The notes: generated by a model from the letters alone, not told the origin. A DNA stretch of 64,000 nucleotides from Mycobacterium sp. ENV421 (GCF_002887815.1 NZ_PDHO01000015.1:62001-126000); one strand, 5' to 3'; positions 8,125 through 17,448 are shown, numbered from the stretch's first letter. Numbers and translations: made by a program.

Positions 8125-11100
8125 GCCGTGGGTTTACCACACATGGCCAGGAATGCTCCCAACTCCACCAACCCCGCCGGCGTGGACGGCAGATAGTCGG
8201 TCAACAGTGCCGAACGCACAATCACCGCCGCATACTTGGCCCGGCTCACCGCGACGTTGAGCCGATTGCGGTTGAGCAGGAACGAGATTCCGCGTGGCAC
8301 CTCGGCGATCGAGGAGGCCACCAGCGACACGAACACCACGGGGGCCTGCCGGCCCTGGAATTTGTCCACCGTCCCTGCCTGGACGTCCGAGAGCCCGGCC
8401 GCGTCGAGCAGCCGCCGCAGCAGCACCACCTGCGCGTTGTACGGCGTCACGATGAGCACGTCGGCGGCGGTCAGTGGCCGGGTGCCCTCTTCGTCGGTCC
8501 AGGCCGATCCCAGCATGTCCCCGATCGCGGCGACGATCGCCTCGGCCTCTTCGCGGCTGTCCGTCGAATTGCCGTCGTGGTCGACGGTCATTACCTGGAC
8601 ACCGGGCTCGACACCGTCGAGGTGGCGGGCCGCGGTGCGCTCCTCGACCGAGTGCAGTCGATTGTCGTAGGACAGCCGTGACACCGCGGCACACACCGTC
8701 GGATGCATTCGGTAGGAGCGATCCAGGAAGTAGCCGAGATCCTCAGGCAGCGTGTGCTGCCCGTCGACCAGCCAGCCGAGCGCCGAGGCGTCCACCGGTT
8801 CAGGGTGGGTGCCCTGGCTGACCTGGGGGAGTTGCTGTGGATCGCCGAGCAGCAGCAGGTTGGTCGCGGATTGCGCGACGGCGATCGTGTTGGCCAGGCA
8901 GAATTGGCCGGCCTCCTCGATGACCAGCAGGTCCAGGCTGGCCGGGGGTACCCGCGACGAGTTCGCGAAATCCCATGCCGTTCCGCCGATCACGCAGCCG
9001 TCGTTGTCGGTGATGAACGCGGGATAGGTCTTCTCGTCGATATCGGTCCACGGCCCCTCGCCGCTGGGTTTCTTGGCCACCAGGGCCGGGTCCACGCCGG
9101 CGCCGATGATGTCGCGAAACAGGTTCTCCACCACGGCATGTGACTGCGCGACAACGCCGATGCGCCAGTGGTGCTCGTTGACCAGGGCGGCGATGACCCG
9201 GGCGGCGGTGTGCGTCTTGCCGGTGCCGGGCGGCCCGTGCACCGCCACGTACGACGAATCCAGCGCCAGCAGCGCGGCGGTGATGTTCGCGACGCAGTCC
9301 TCGGAACGCGGCAGTGGCCCACCGGTACGGGGTGGGCGTCGCAGCAGGATATCGACCACCGCCGACTGCGGCAGCGCGGGCAGTCCGGCCGCGATCCGGC
9401 CGGCCGCCGCGTCGATCGATTCGCGCAGTGCCTTCGTCGGAAACGGCGGACCCGGCGTCAGCGCGAATGGGACAGCATCGAAAACGCCACCGCTCTTCGG
9501 TTCTCGTTCCATCACCAGCACCTCGGTCGGTGCGGCCGGGTCGTCGCACCCGAGCACGGTGACCGAGGAGTACGCCCGTCGCTCCGGGTCGTCGGACAGC
9601 CCGGGCGGGCTGGGCGGCTGGTACATGGCGTACATGTCGCGGTCGAGCTCGCCGGCCGCGATCGAGCCGGTCAATACCAGCCGGCGCTGCTGTTTGCGGG
9701 CCCGCGGCGGCACGTTCCAGTCGGTGTCGACAGTCACGCCCTCGGCGAGGAAAACGCCGGGGGTGTCCGACCATTCGTCGACGGGACTGTTGAGCCGGTC
9801 GAAGTGGCCCCACCAGAACGGCTTGTCCTCGCGGCGGTGATACCCGCGGGCCGCGGCGATCATCGCCACCGCCCGCTGCTCGGGACTGCGCGCGGTGACG
9901 TCGTCGCCGGCGAACGCGCCCAGTGCACGGGACAGATCATCGTCGACGTCGAGGTGCTCGCCGTCGGCCACCGGTTGTGCGCCCAGCGGCGGGACGCCGG
10001 CCTCAAAGGCGCGCTGCAGCAACCAGTCCCGCAATATCCGGGTGGACCGGCAGTCGTAGAGGTTGTAGTCCTCGATCTGCTTGAGTACCGTTGCGGCCTC
10101 GTCGGCTTGGCCGTCGGCAAGCAGTTCGCAGTAGCGGGCGTACTCGGTGATCGAGTCGGTGGCGGTGGTGACATCACCGGCCCGAAGCTCGGCTCCCATG
10201 TACAGCGGCTCGAGTGACTTCAGGCTGTAGTTCTCGGTGCCGACCCGAATGCTCTTGCGCACCAACGGATACAGGTCCACCAACACGCCGTTGCGTAACA
10301 GATCGTCGACCTCGTTCTCGCCCTCTCCGTAGCGTCCGGCCAGCCGCAGCAAGGCTGTCCGTTCGTATGCCGCGTAGTGGTAGATGTGCATCTTCGGGTA
10401 CCGCTTGCGGCGCTTGCGCACCATGTCCAGGAAAGCCTTGAGCGCCTTGCGTTCTTCGCGTCGGTTATGGGCCCACAGCGGCCGGAAGTCCCCGCGCGCG
10501 CCGAGCACCCCGAACATGTACTCCAAACCCCAGTCGGTGCCGTCGGCCGTCCACAGCGGGTCGCCCTCGAAATCGAAGAACAGGTCACCCCTGTCCGGAT
10601 CCGGAAGCAGCATCAGCGGCTGCGGATCGGCGATCTCGTACGGCGGTTTGCCGGCCGTCCGCGGGGCGCTCTGCAGCCGGGCTTGGCCTCTCAGAGTGTC
10701 GACCATCCGGGCCGGCATGTCCGGCACCGGACCGCTGTGCTGGGCCAGCTGGTGCAGCGTGGTGATGCCGGCCTCGAGCAGGCGTGCGCGCTGGCTGACC
10801 CGGATACCCGCCACCAGCAGCAGGTCGTCGGACTCGCGCACCTGCGTCTCGCATTCCGGACAGCGCATGCACGCTCGCACGGTGTCGTCGGACCAGCTGA
10901 CCGCGGTATCGCCGGCCAGGTGGCGATCCAGCAGCCCCTGCAGCTCGGCGCGACGGGAACGGTAGACCGGCAGCAGTTCGTCGACGCGGTAGGAAGTCGT
11001 CGACCCGTTCCCCAGGACCAACTCGACCTCGTCGTGGACGGGCACGCCGGCCGCCGCGAGTGTCTCGGCGTACGCGGCGAGCTGCAGCAGCGCCTCGACC

Positions 11101-11510
11101 TTGACCGACCGGGCGAGTTTGGTGTCGCGCAACCGGTACCGGTCACCGTCGAGCACCAGGAAGTCCGCGAATCCGACGAAACGGCCGTCGAACATTGCGG
11201 CCTGGTAGATGACGGGTGCGCGCCGTTCGACCGCGCGCATCGTGGCCTCGGCGGCCGCGGTCAGTCCGGCGACCGAGTAGGACGGCCTGCCGATGACGGC
11301 GACATCGGCCAGTGAGCGCAGCTCGTCGAGATGGCGCTGCTCATGTTGGTCGCCGAGCTCCGCGGTGCGGGCCAGCAGCTCGTCTTCGACCGACACCGCG
11401 GGGCCGCGGCCGAGCTTGGCGTCGAAGGCGCGCAGCAGCGCGTACTCGCATCGCGCGGCGGCGGCGAGGTCGGAGGCGCTGTAGACGACCCGGTCGTCGG
11501 CGACGAACAC
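8121..11510 (-). CDS. TM0106-type RecB nuclease / RNase H-like / SF1 helicase
   Basis: A 1129-residue protein with three enzyme regions. (1) RecB-like PD-(D/E)XK nuclease near 100-160: GFADFLV, then LRDTK and QLAAY. (2) A YprB-type RNase H-like 3'-5' exonuclease from about 308 (FDFEGDP), through YHYAAYERTAL to YDCRSTR near 485. (3) A C-terminal UPF1/DNA2-like superfamily 1 helicase with Walker A GPPGTGKT near 757, EEAGQ near 863 and VDKFQG near 1048. The start is GTG at 11510. It appears equivalent to M. tuberculosis Rv1251c. Probably acts on DNA or RNA ends in repair or defence; no function has been shown that I know of. Confidence 0.87.
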   Translation of the reverse strand: MFVADDRVVYSASDLAAAARCEYALLRAFDAKLGRGPAVSVEDELLARTAELGDQHEQRHLDELRSLADVAVIGRPSYSVAGLTAAAEATMRAVERRAPVIYQAAMFDGRFVGFADFLVLDGDRYRLRDTKLARSVKVEALLQLAAYAETLAAAGVPVHDEVELVLGNGSTTSYRVDELLPVYRSRRAELQGLLDRHLAGDTAVSWSDDTVRACMRCPECETQVRESDDLLLVAGIRVSQRARLLEAGITTLHQLAQHSGPVPDMPARMVDTLRGQARLQSAPRTAGKPPYEIADPQPLMLLPDPDRGDLFFDFEGDPLWTADGTDWGLEYMFGVLGARGDFRPLWAHNRREERKALKAFLDMVRKRRKRYPKMHIYHYAAYERTALLRLAGRYGEGENEVDDLLRNGVLVDLYPLVRKSIRVGTENYSLKSLEPLYMGAELRAGDVTTATDSITEYARYCELLADGQADEAATVLKQIEDYNLYDCRSTRILRDWLLQRAFEAGVPPLGAQPVADGEHLDVDDDLSRALGAFAGDDVTARSPEQRAVAMIAAARGYHRREDKPFWWGHFDRLNSPVDEWSDTPGVFLAEGVTVDTDWNVPPRARKQQRRLVLTGSIAAGELDRDMYAMYQPPSPPGLSDDPERRAYSSVTVLGCDDPAAPTEVLVMEREPKSGGVFDAVPFALTPGPPFPTKALRESIDAAAGRIAAGLPALPQSAVVDILLRRPPRTGGPLPRSEDCVANITAALLALDSSYVAVHGPPGTGKTHTAARVIAALVNEHHWRIGVVAQSHAVVENLFRDIIGAGVDPALVAKKPSGEGPWTDIDEKTYPAFITDNDGCVIGGTAWDFANSSRVPPASLDLLVIEEAGQFCLANTIAVAQSATNLLLLGDPQQLPQVSQGTHPEPVDASALGWLVDGQHTLPEDLGYFLDRSYRMHPTVCAAVSRLSYDNRLHSVEERTAARHLDGVEPGVQVMTVDHDGNSTDSREEAEAIVAAIGDMLGSAWTDEEGTRPLTAADVLIVTPYNAQVVLLRRLLDAAGLSDVQAGTVDKFQGRQAPVVFVSLVASSIAEVPRGISFLLNRNRLNVAVSRAKYAAVIVRSALLTDYLPSTPAGLVELGAFLAMCGKPTA

Positions 11511-11668
11511 AGACTCACTGTAGGCCTGGCGACCGACGGCCTCGGGCGTGGCGAGTATGAGCGTTTCAGAACCGTGCCGTGCGGGGACTCGTACCGTGTA
11601 TTCGTGCGGCTGTTCGCGGATTTTGACGTTGACGGCCGGCCGGACGCATACCGGTGGGAGGAAAGATC

Positions 11669-12070
11669 ATGGGGCGCACAGCGATACTGATGTCGACATC
11701 GCTGCTTGCCGCGGCGTTGCTGAGCGGGTGTGGCGGCAACTCGCAACCGGCGCCTCAGTCTGCGGAGCCGGTTACGTCGGCGGAGTCGGCACCAATCTCG
11801 TCGACCGTCGCCCCGGCCGCCGCGGGCGACATCGTCATCTCGAACATGAGCTACACGGTGCCGCCGTCAGTGAAACCGGGCCAACAGTTGACGATCGTCA
11901 ACAACGACTCCGAGAACCACACCGTCACCGCCGACGCGAACGATCTCTTCGACGTCCGAATCTCGGGTGGCGGCGGCAGGGAGACTCTGACGGCCCCGAC
12001 GACGCCGGGCACCTATCCCTTTCACTGCAAGTACCACGCCAACATGCAGGGCGTTCTGACCGTCGCGTAG
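11669..12070 (+). CDS. Cupredoxin-domain lipoprotein
   Basis: A 133-residue exported blue-copper protein. A signal peptide ends in the lipobox LLSGC (Cys near 21), followed by a Ser/Pro/Ala-rich linker of about 30 residues. The plastocyanin/amicyanin-type domain has the type 1 copper ligands: His in DSENHTV and Cys-His-Met in CKYHANM. It is predicted to be lipid-anchored outside the membrane, carrying electrons or binding copper. I start at ATG 11669, which has GGGAGGA upstream. The neighbours (nuclease-helicase, lprE) give no clue to its partner. Confidence 0.88.
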   Translation: MGRTAILMSTSLLAAALLSGCGGNSQPAPQSAEPVTSAESAPISSTVAPAAAGDIVISNMSYTVPPSVKPGQQLTIVNNDSENHTVTADANDLFDVRISGGGGRETLTAPTTPGTYPFHCKYHANMQGVLTVA

Positions 12071-12088
12071 TGGGAGCGCAACGACTGC

Positions 12089-12637
12089 TCAGCCGTTGCC
12101 GATGAGCTCCACGCCGTTGCCGTTCCAGCGGAATTTCACCACGCTCTGCATGCCCAAGCCGTTGACGTAGGACAGCGCGACGGTGTCGCCGGTGCTCTGC
12201 GTGGTGTCGACCCCGTTGAAGCCGTAGGTGTCGGGCACCCCGGTCGGGATGAACTTGCCGAGATGGAACATCACCGCCCGGGTGTTCGGATTGGCGGCGT
12301 TGGTGTTGGCCTTGATGATGATGGCCGACAGTTGCGCACACTCGTTGTAGTTGCCGGCGATCGGGACCGGGTACCAGCCCTGGTTGCTGTTCGGGTCGCG
12401 GGGGAGTTCGGAGACGGTCTGCGCGATGGCCGGCGCTGCCAGATTCACGGCGCACGGGTCCGGCGGCGGCGTTGTGGTCGTCGTCGGCGGTGGTGGCGGC
12501 GGGGGCGCCTCGGTGGTGGTCACCGCGCTCGTCGTCGGCTGCGGAGTCTTGGCCACCGTCGAGTCACCGGAGCTACAGCCCGCGAGTGCCGCGGTCAGCG
12601 CGACTGCCGCCGCAGCTATCGGTAGGCGATCCCACAC
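12089..12637 (-). CDS. lprE: LppP/LprE-family lipoprotein
   Basis: A 182-residue exported lipoprotein. GTG start at 12637, hydrophobic signal, lipobox ALAGC (Cys near 18), then a Thr/Pro-rich linker with runs of proline and threonine. The folded domain of about 125 residues has two cysteines (DPCAVNL and NECAQL) that may pair. Its last strands (KFRWNGNGVELIG) are typical of the LppP/LprE family. The position next to deaD matches lprE (Rv1252c) in M. tuberculosis, a surface lipoprotein of unclear function. It is divergent from deaD with 71 bases between them. Confidence 0.8.
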   Translation of the reverse strand: MWDRLPIAAAAVALTAALAGCSSGDSTVAKTPQPTTSAVTTTEAPPPPPPPTTTTTPPPDPCAVNLAAPAIAQTVSELPRDPNSNQGWYPVPIAGNYNECAQLSAIIIKANTNAANPNTRAVMFHLGKFIPTGVPDTYGFNGVDTTQSTGDTVALSYVNGLGMQSVVKFRWNGNGVELIGNG

Positions 12638-12708
12638 ACCGGCGACGGTACCGGCCTTCTGGAGCAGAAGCGGGTTACGGCACGCTGCGGCAGTAGACTG
12701 CAGATCCG

Positions 12709-14403
12709 ATGACAACCCCGGACGACGCCCCCCAGACCTTCGCCGACCTGCAGATCCACCCCGCGGTGCTGCAGGCCGTTTCCGATGTCGGCTACGAAAC
12801 CCCCTCCGCGATCCAAGCCGCCACCATCCCGGCATTGCTGGCCGGCTCCGACGTGGTGGGCCTGGCGCAGACCGGCACCGGCAAGACGGCGGCATTCGCG
12901 ATCCCGATCCTGTCCAAGATCGACCCCGCCAGCCGCACCACTCAGGCGCTGGTGCTGGCGCCGACCCGTGAGCTGGCCCTGCAGGTGGCCGAGGCGTTCA
13001 GCCGCTACGGCGCCCATCTCAAGGTCAATGTGCTGCCGATTTACGGCGGCTCCTCCTACGTGCCGCAGCTGGCCGGCCTCAAACGCGGTGCACAGATCGT
13101 CGTCGGGACGCCGGGACGCGTCATCGACCACCTGGAGAAGGGCAGCCTCGACCTGTCGCACCTGGACTATCTGGTGCTCGACGAGGCCGACGAGATGCTG
13201 CAGATGGGGTTCGCCGAGGACGTCGAGCGCATCCTGGCCGACACCCCCGAGTACAAGCAGGTCGCGCTGTTCTCGGCGACCATGCCGCCGGGCATCAAGA
13301 AGATCACCACGAAATACCTGCACGATCCGGTCGAGGTCACGGTCAAGTCGAAGACCCAGACCGCCGAGAACATCACCCAGCGCTATTTCCAGGTGTCGTA
13401 TCCGCGCAAGATGGACGCGCTGACCCGGCTGCTCGAGGTCGAGCAGGGTGACGGGATGATCGTCTTCGTCCGCACCAAGCAGGCCACCGAGGAGGTTGCC
13501 GAGAAGCTGCGGGCTCGCGGGTTCGCCGCGGCGGCCATCAACGGCGACATCCCGCAGGCCGTGCGTGAGCGCACGATCAGCCAGCTGAAGGACGGTTCGA
13601 TCGACATCCTGGTCGCCACCGATGTGGCCGCCCGCGGATTGGACGTCGAGCGCATCTCGCATGTGGTGAATTTCGACATCCCGCACGACCCCGAGTCGTA
13701 CGTGCACCGCATCGGCCGCACCGGCCGCGCCGGCCGCTCTGGCACGGCGCTGCTGTTCGTCACCCCGCGGGAACGCCACTTGCTGAGCTCGATCGAGCGG
13801 GTCACCCGGCAGAAGCTGGTCGAGGGCCAGTTGCCGTCGGTCGAAGACGTCAACGCCCAGCGGGTGGAGAAGTTCCGCGACTCGATCGCTGAGGCGCTGA
13901 ACGCACCTGGGTTCGAAATGTTCCGCAGGCTGATCGAGGATTACGAACGCGACAACGACGTGCCGATGGTTGATATCGCCGCTGCGCTGGCGCTGCAGAG
14001 CCGCGACGGCGCGGAATTCCTGATGACCGAGCCGCCGCCGGAGAAGCGGCGGGAAAAGCCCGACCGTCCCGAACGCGGCGACCGCGATCGCCCGCCACGA
14101 AAGACCCGCGACGACCTGGCGACCTACCGCATTGCCGTTGGCAAGAGGCACAAGGTCGGGCCGGGATCGATCGTCGGGGCGCTGGCCAACGAGGGTGGCT
14201 TGCACCGGAGCGATTTCGGGCACATCACGATCAAGCCCGATTTCTCGCTGGTGGAGCTGCCCGCCACGCTGTCCAAAGAGACTCTGAAAGCCCTTGAGAA
14301 GACCCGGATTTCCGGGATTCTGATCGATTTGAAGCCGGATCGCGGCAACCCCAGGTACGACTCGCGGCCCTCCGGCGGGAAGCCTCGGCGCACGAGCCGA
14401 TGA
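12709..14403 (+). CDS. deaD: DEAD-box ATP-dependent RNA helicase
   Basis: A 564-residue RNA helicase that unwinds structured RNA during ribosome assembly and cold adaptation. All core motifs are present: Q motif near AIQAATIPALL, AQTGTGKT, PTREL, DEAD, SAT, and HRIGRTGRAGR. After the two RecA-like domains comes a charged linker rich in Arg, Lys, Asp and Pro (about 440-475). A C-terminal DbpA-type RNA-binding domain follows, ending in a basic tail. Equivalent in position and layout to Rv1253. Its stop overlaps the acyltransferase start by ATGA, so the two may be co-transcribed. Confidence 0.95.
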   Translation: MTTPDDAPQTFADLQIHPAVLQAVSDVGYETPSAIQAATIPALLAGSDVVGLAQTGTGKTAAFAIPILSKIDPASRTTQALVLAPTRELALQVAEAFSRYGAHLKVNVLPIYGGSSYVPQLAGLKRGAQIVVGTPGRVIDHLEKGSLDLSHLDYLVLDEADEMLQMGFAEDVERILADTPEYKQVALFSATMPPGIKKITTKYLHDPVEVTVKSKTQTAENITQRYFQVSYPRKMDALTRLLEVEQGDGMIVFVRTKQATEEVAEKLRARGFAAAAINGDIPQAVRERTISQLKDGSIDILVATDVAARGLDVERISHVVNFDIPHDPESYVHRIGRTGRAGRSGTALLFVTPRERHLLSSIERVTRQKLVEGQLPSVEDVNAQRVEKFRDSIAEALNAPGFEMFRRLIEDYERDNDVPMVDIAAALALQSRDGAEFLMTEPPPEKRREKPDRPERGDRDRPPRKTRDDLATYRIAVGKRHKVGPGSIVGALANEGGLHRSDFGHITIKPDFSLVELPATLSKETLKALEKTRISGILIDLKPDRGNPRYDSRPSGGKPRRTSR

Positions 14404-15539
14404 TCGCGTCCAGCCAGGTCGACCAAGGCGGACTGGAAGCAGTCTCGGGTGTCGACCGGGTCGCCTCTCTGACCGGTGTCCGGGCGGTGGCGGCGTTGCT
14501 GGTGCTGGGCACGCACGCCGCCTACACGACCGGAAAGTACACGCACGGCTTTGTGGGCGTGGTGTATTCGCGCCTGGAGATCGGCGTTCCGATCTTCTTC
14601 GTGCTGTCGGGCTACCTGCTGTTCGGCCCGTGGGTGCGCGCCGCCGCGGCCGGCCAGGCGGCACCGTCAGTGCGCCGGTATGCCTGGCACCGGGTACGGC
14701 GCATCATGCCGGCCTACGTGATCACCGTGCTGGCCGCCTACCTGATCTACCACTTTCGGTCCGCCGGGCCGAATCCCGGCCACACCTGGATCGGCCTGCT
14801 GCGCAATCTCACGCTGACCCAGATCTACACCGACAACTACATGTTCAACGGCTATCTGCACCAAGGGCTCACGCAGATGTGGAGCCTGGCGGTCGAGGTC
14901 GCGTTCTACGTCGCGCTGCCTGTCCTTGCGTGGTTGCTGTTGGTCGTGGTGTGCCGTCGGCGGTGGCGTCCCGGACTGCTCCTGGCCGGGCTTGCGGTGT
15001 TGGCGCTGATGAGCCCGGCCTGGATGGTGCTGGTGCACACCACCGAGTTTCTGCCCAGTGGTGCTCGGTTGTGGTTGCCCGGTTATTTGGCGTGGTTTAT
15101 CGGCGGCATGCTGCTGACGGTGTTGCAGGCCATCGGAGTTCGGGTGTTCGGGTTCATCGCTGTGCCGCTGGCCGTCGTCTGCTTCCTGATCGTGTCCACC
15201 CCGATCGCCGGGGAGCCGACCACGTCACCGACCGGTATCGCCGAGGCGTTGGTGAAAACCGTGTTCTACGCCGTGATCGCGACGTTGATCGTCGCGCCGC
15301 TGGCGCTGGGCAACCGCGGCTGGTACGCCCGCGCGCTGGCCACCCGGCCGATGGTCTGGCTGGGCGAGATCTCCTACGAGATCTTCCTGGTCCACCTGGT
15401 GGTGATGGAGATCGCGATGGTCGAGGTGCTCCGCTGGCCGGTCTACACCGGTTCCGCGCCTGCGCTGTTCGTGGTCACGCTGATCATGACGATCCCGGTG
15501 GCGTGGCTGCTGCACCGGTTCACCCGCGTGCGCACCTAG
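14400..15539 (+). CDS. Membrane acyltransferase (acyltransferase 3 family)
   Basis: A 379-residue integral membrane protein with about ten hydrophobic segments. The N-terminus SLTGVRAVAALLVLGTHA carries the Arg and His that mark the acyltransferase 3 family (OafA/NodX type). This family moves acyl groups onto sugars or lipids at the membrane. RRYAWHRVRRIMPAYV (about 95-110) is also typical. It overlaps deaD by four bases. The position fits Rv1254. The acceptor is unknown; cell-wall glycan or glycolipid acylation is the usual guess in mycobacteria. Confidence 0.87.
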   Translation: MIASSQVDQGGLEAVSGVDRVASLTGVRAVAALLVLGTHAAYTTGKYTHGFVGVVYSRLEIGVPIFFVLSGYLLFGPWVRAAAAGQAAPSVRRYAWHRVRRIMPAYVITVLAAYLIYHFRSAGPNPGHTWIGLLRNLTLTQIYTDNYMFNGYLHQGLTQMWSLAVEVAFYVALPVLAWLLLVVVCRRRWRPGLLLAGLAVLALMSPAWMVLVHTTEFLPSGARLWLPGYLAWFIGGMLLTVLQAIGVRVFGFIAVPLAVVCFLIVSTPIAGEPTTSPTGIAEALVKTVFYAVIATLIVAPLALGNRGWYARALATRPMVWLGEISYEIFLVHLVVMEIAMVEVLRWPVYTGSAPALFVVTLIMTIPVAWLLHRFTRVRT

Positions 15540-15546
15540 TCCTTGC

Positions 15547-15606
15547 GTTGAGATCGCATCCAGAGCGAAGAATCTGCGAGATTCTCGCTCTCAGTGCGGT
15601 CTCAAC
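15547..15606. terminator. 60-base imperfect palindrome between convergent genes
   Basis: The left arm begins GTTGAGATCGCA and the right arm ends TGCGGTCTCAAC. Inner arms AGAGCGA/TCGCTCT also pair, with small offsets near the centre. It starts eight bases after the acyltransferase stop and covers the last codons of the convergent TetR gene (stop at 15591-15593). A bidirectional terminator is the simplest reading. As with 6707-6762, the stem is unusually long for an ordinary terminator. Confidence 0.55.
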
Positions 15607-16184
15607 GAGGAGCCAGAGTCGCTGGGGCACACCATCGGAACAACGAACTCCTCGAGGATCGCCCGCTCGTCCTCGGCGTCGCGGCCGGGGAAGATCAGCA
15701 AGGACGTCAGCACCCGAACCAGCCAGCGGGCGCGACGATGGACGACCTCGGGGTCGTCGGGCCGAAGCGACAGCAGAAAGCCTGACGTCAGCGCTTGAAT
15801 GACCTCGGACTGCTCGGCGATCTCCGCGCCGATGGGGGAGTCGGCGGTGGCGAACCACGATGACAGCGCGGGACTGTCGCGCACCAGCGTCATGGATGTG
15901 GTGAGCCCGGTCAGTAGCCGCTCGCGCGGATCGGGGATGCCGTCGATCAGTTCGGTCAGCTGCTCGTAGAGCCGGTAGGCCTCGCGGTGCACGTACGCGG
16001 TGTACAGCACCTCCCGGTTCTCGAAGTAGCGATACAGCGTGGCTCGCGAACACCCTGCGGCACGGGCGATGTCATTCATCCCGACATTGCGGACATCGTT
16101 GCTTGCGAACAGCTCACCGGCGGCGTCGAGGATGCGATCGGTGGCCACCTCTGCCCGCCGTGAACTCAGCCAGTCGCCCGCCAT
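15591..16184 (-). CDS. TetR-family transcriptional regulator
   Basis: A 197-residue regulator. The N-terminal helix-turn-helix is clear: TDRILDAAGELFASN, then MNDIARAAGCSRATLYRYFENREVL (split here by a few residues). The C-terminal ligand domain is not assignable. Start at ATG 16184: the P450 stop TGA and this ATG share one base (TGATG), so it is translated after and together with cyp130. It matches the Rv1255c-cyp130 pairing in M. tuberculosis and probably represses the P450 operon and itself in response to a small hydrophobic ligand. Confidence 0.9.
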   Translation of the reverse strand: MAGDWLSSRRAEVATDRILDAAGELFASNDVRNVGMNDIARAAGCSRATLYRYFENREVLYTAYVHREAYRLYEQLTELIDGIPDPRERLLTGLTTSMTLVRDSPALSSWFATADSPIGAEIAEQSEVIQALTSGFLLSLRPDDPEVVHRRARWLVRVLTSLLIFPGRDAEDERAILEEFVVPMVCPSDSGSSLRPH

Positions 16185-17413
16185 CAGCCGCGCACCCGGA
16201 ACGGCACCGACAGCGGCCGCCGCACATATCCGCCGCCCGCCCACACGATGCCCGCCTCGTCGATTTCGAAATCCGGGCAACGCGAGAGCAATTCGGTCAG
16301 GGTCACCCGCGCCTGCATGCGCGCGGCCGCGGCACCGAGGCAGTGATGTGCGCCGTGGCTGAAGGTGAGGATATTGCGCGGACACCGGGTGACGTCGAGT
16401 TCGCCGGCGTCCGGGCCGTATTGGCGTTCGTCGCGATTCGCCGACCCGTACAGCAGCAGCACTTTGCGTCCGGCCGGAATGGTCTTGCCGTGCAGTTCCA
16501 CGTCGCACGTGGTGGTTCTGGCCAGTCCCTGCACCGGGGAGGTCAGTCGCAGCAGTTCGTCGACGGTGTCGGGGATCAGCTCCGGTTGCTCGACGAGCAG
16601 CCGGCGTTGGTCGGGACGCTGGTGCAGCAGCGGCATCGAACCGCCGAGCATGCCGGTGGTGGTGTCGTTGCCGCCGGTGACCATCGTGAAGGTGAAGGCG
16701 AGCACCGACAGCGTCCCGGCGATGTCGCCGTCTGCACCGACACCGGCTGCCACCAGATGCGACACCGTGTCGTCTTCGGGTTCGCGCCTGCGCCGTTCGA
16801 TCAGCTCGGCAAAATAGCCCATCATCGAACCGACGGCGTCGCCGACCGATCCCAGCGCACTCAGTCCGCTGGCATTGGCGGCGACGATCGCCTCGGTCCA
16901 GCCGTCGAACTGGTCGCGATCCTGCTCGGGAACGCCGAGGTAGTGCGCGACGACCATCGACGGCAGGGGCTTGAACAGTTCGGTGACGATGTCCCCGCCG
17001 CCGTCGGCGCGTAGCCGTTCGATGCGTTCGACGACGAACTCGCGCACCTTGGGTTCGACGGCCTCGACCTGCCGTGGGGTGAAGCCACGCGACACCAGTC
17101 TGCGGAACTCGGTGTGCACCGGCGGGTCTTGCATCACCATCGGCGGGTTGTCCTGCAGCCCAATCAGTTCCAGCTCGTTGTAGGTGACGGTCAGGCCCTG
17201 GGCCGAGGAGAACGTTTCGTGGTCGCGGGCGGCGGCGAAGATGTCGGCATGCCGGGACAGCACCCAGTAATCGTGGTCGGGGTTCTCCGGGACGACGTGG
17301 TGCACGGGATCGAGGTCACGCAGGGCCCGGTACATCGGCCAGCGGTCACCCCAGGTCTCGGCGGTGGCCAACTCGAAGCGGGCCTCGGCGTCGTGAGACA
17401 CAACAGCGGTCAT
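16184..17413 (-). CDS. cyp130: Cytochrome P450, CYP130-like
   Basis: A 409-residue haem monooxygenase. The heme-binding loop FSHGAHHCLG (Cys near 357) is intact. The I-helix oxygen-binding stretch is VTGGNDTTTG, and the ExxR motif lies in ELLRL. Long stretches match what I remember of M. tuberculosis CYP130 (Rv1256c), including MVMQDPPVHTEFR and FKPLPSMVVAHYLGVPE. It needs a ferredoxin and reductase encoded elsewhere. First gene of a two-gene unit with the TetR gene. A TTGACA promoter ends directly at the ATG. The physiological substrate is not known; CYP130 binds arylamines in vitro, by memory. Confidence 0.92.
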   Translation of the reverse strand: MTAVVSHDAEARFELATAETWGDRWPMYRALRDLDPVHHVVPENPDHDYWVLSRHADIFAAARDHETFSSAQGLTVTYNELELIGLQDNPPMVMQDPPVHTEFRRLVSRGFTPRQVEAVEPKVREFVVERIERLRADGGGDIVTELFKPLPSMVVAHYLGVPEQDRDQFDGWTEAIVAANASGLSALGSVGDAVGSMMGYFAELIERRRREPEDDTVSHLVAAGVGADGDIAGTLSVLAFTFTMVTGGNDTTTGMLGGSMPLLHQRPDQRRLLVEQPELIPDTVDELLRLTSPVQGLARTTTCDVELHGKTIPAGRKVLLLYGSANRDERQYGPDAGELDVTRCPRNILTFSHGAHHCLGAAAARMQARVTLTELLSRCPDFEIDEAGIVWAGGGYVRRPLSVPFRVRG

Positions 17414-17448
17414 GTCTTATGATTACGACAAGTCCGCAGTTGTGTCAA
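17414..17448 (-). promoter_or_regulatory. Candidate leaderless promoter for cyp130
   Basis: On the minus strand TTGACA (17448-17443) is followed by 17 bases and then TAATCA (17425-17420). The cyp130 ATG begins six bases later. The predicted transcript would therefore start at or next to the ATG, a common arrangement in mycobacteria. The TetR operator probably overlaps this stretch, but no clean palindrome is obvious. The rest of 17449-17602 shows nothing convincing. Confidence 0.45.

Noticed and set aside
11623..11652. TTGACG/GCATAC promoter for the cupredoxin gene
   Set aside because: The transcript would start at the ribosome-binding site of the gene, leaving no room for it to be used. The real start is probably further upstream.
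12616..14664. 682-codon open frame opposite deaD
   Set aside because: It is an antisense frame left open by high GC at third positions. deaD on the plus strand has every helicase motif.
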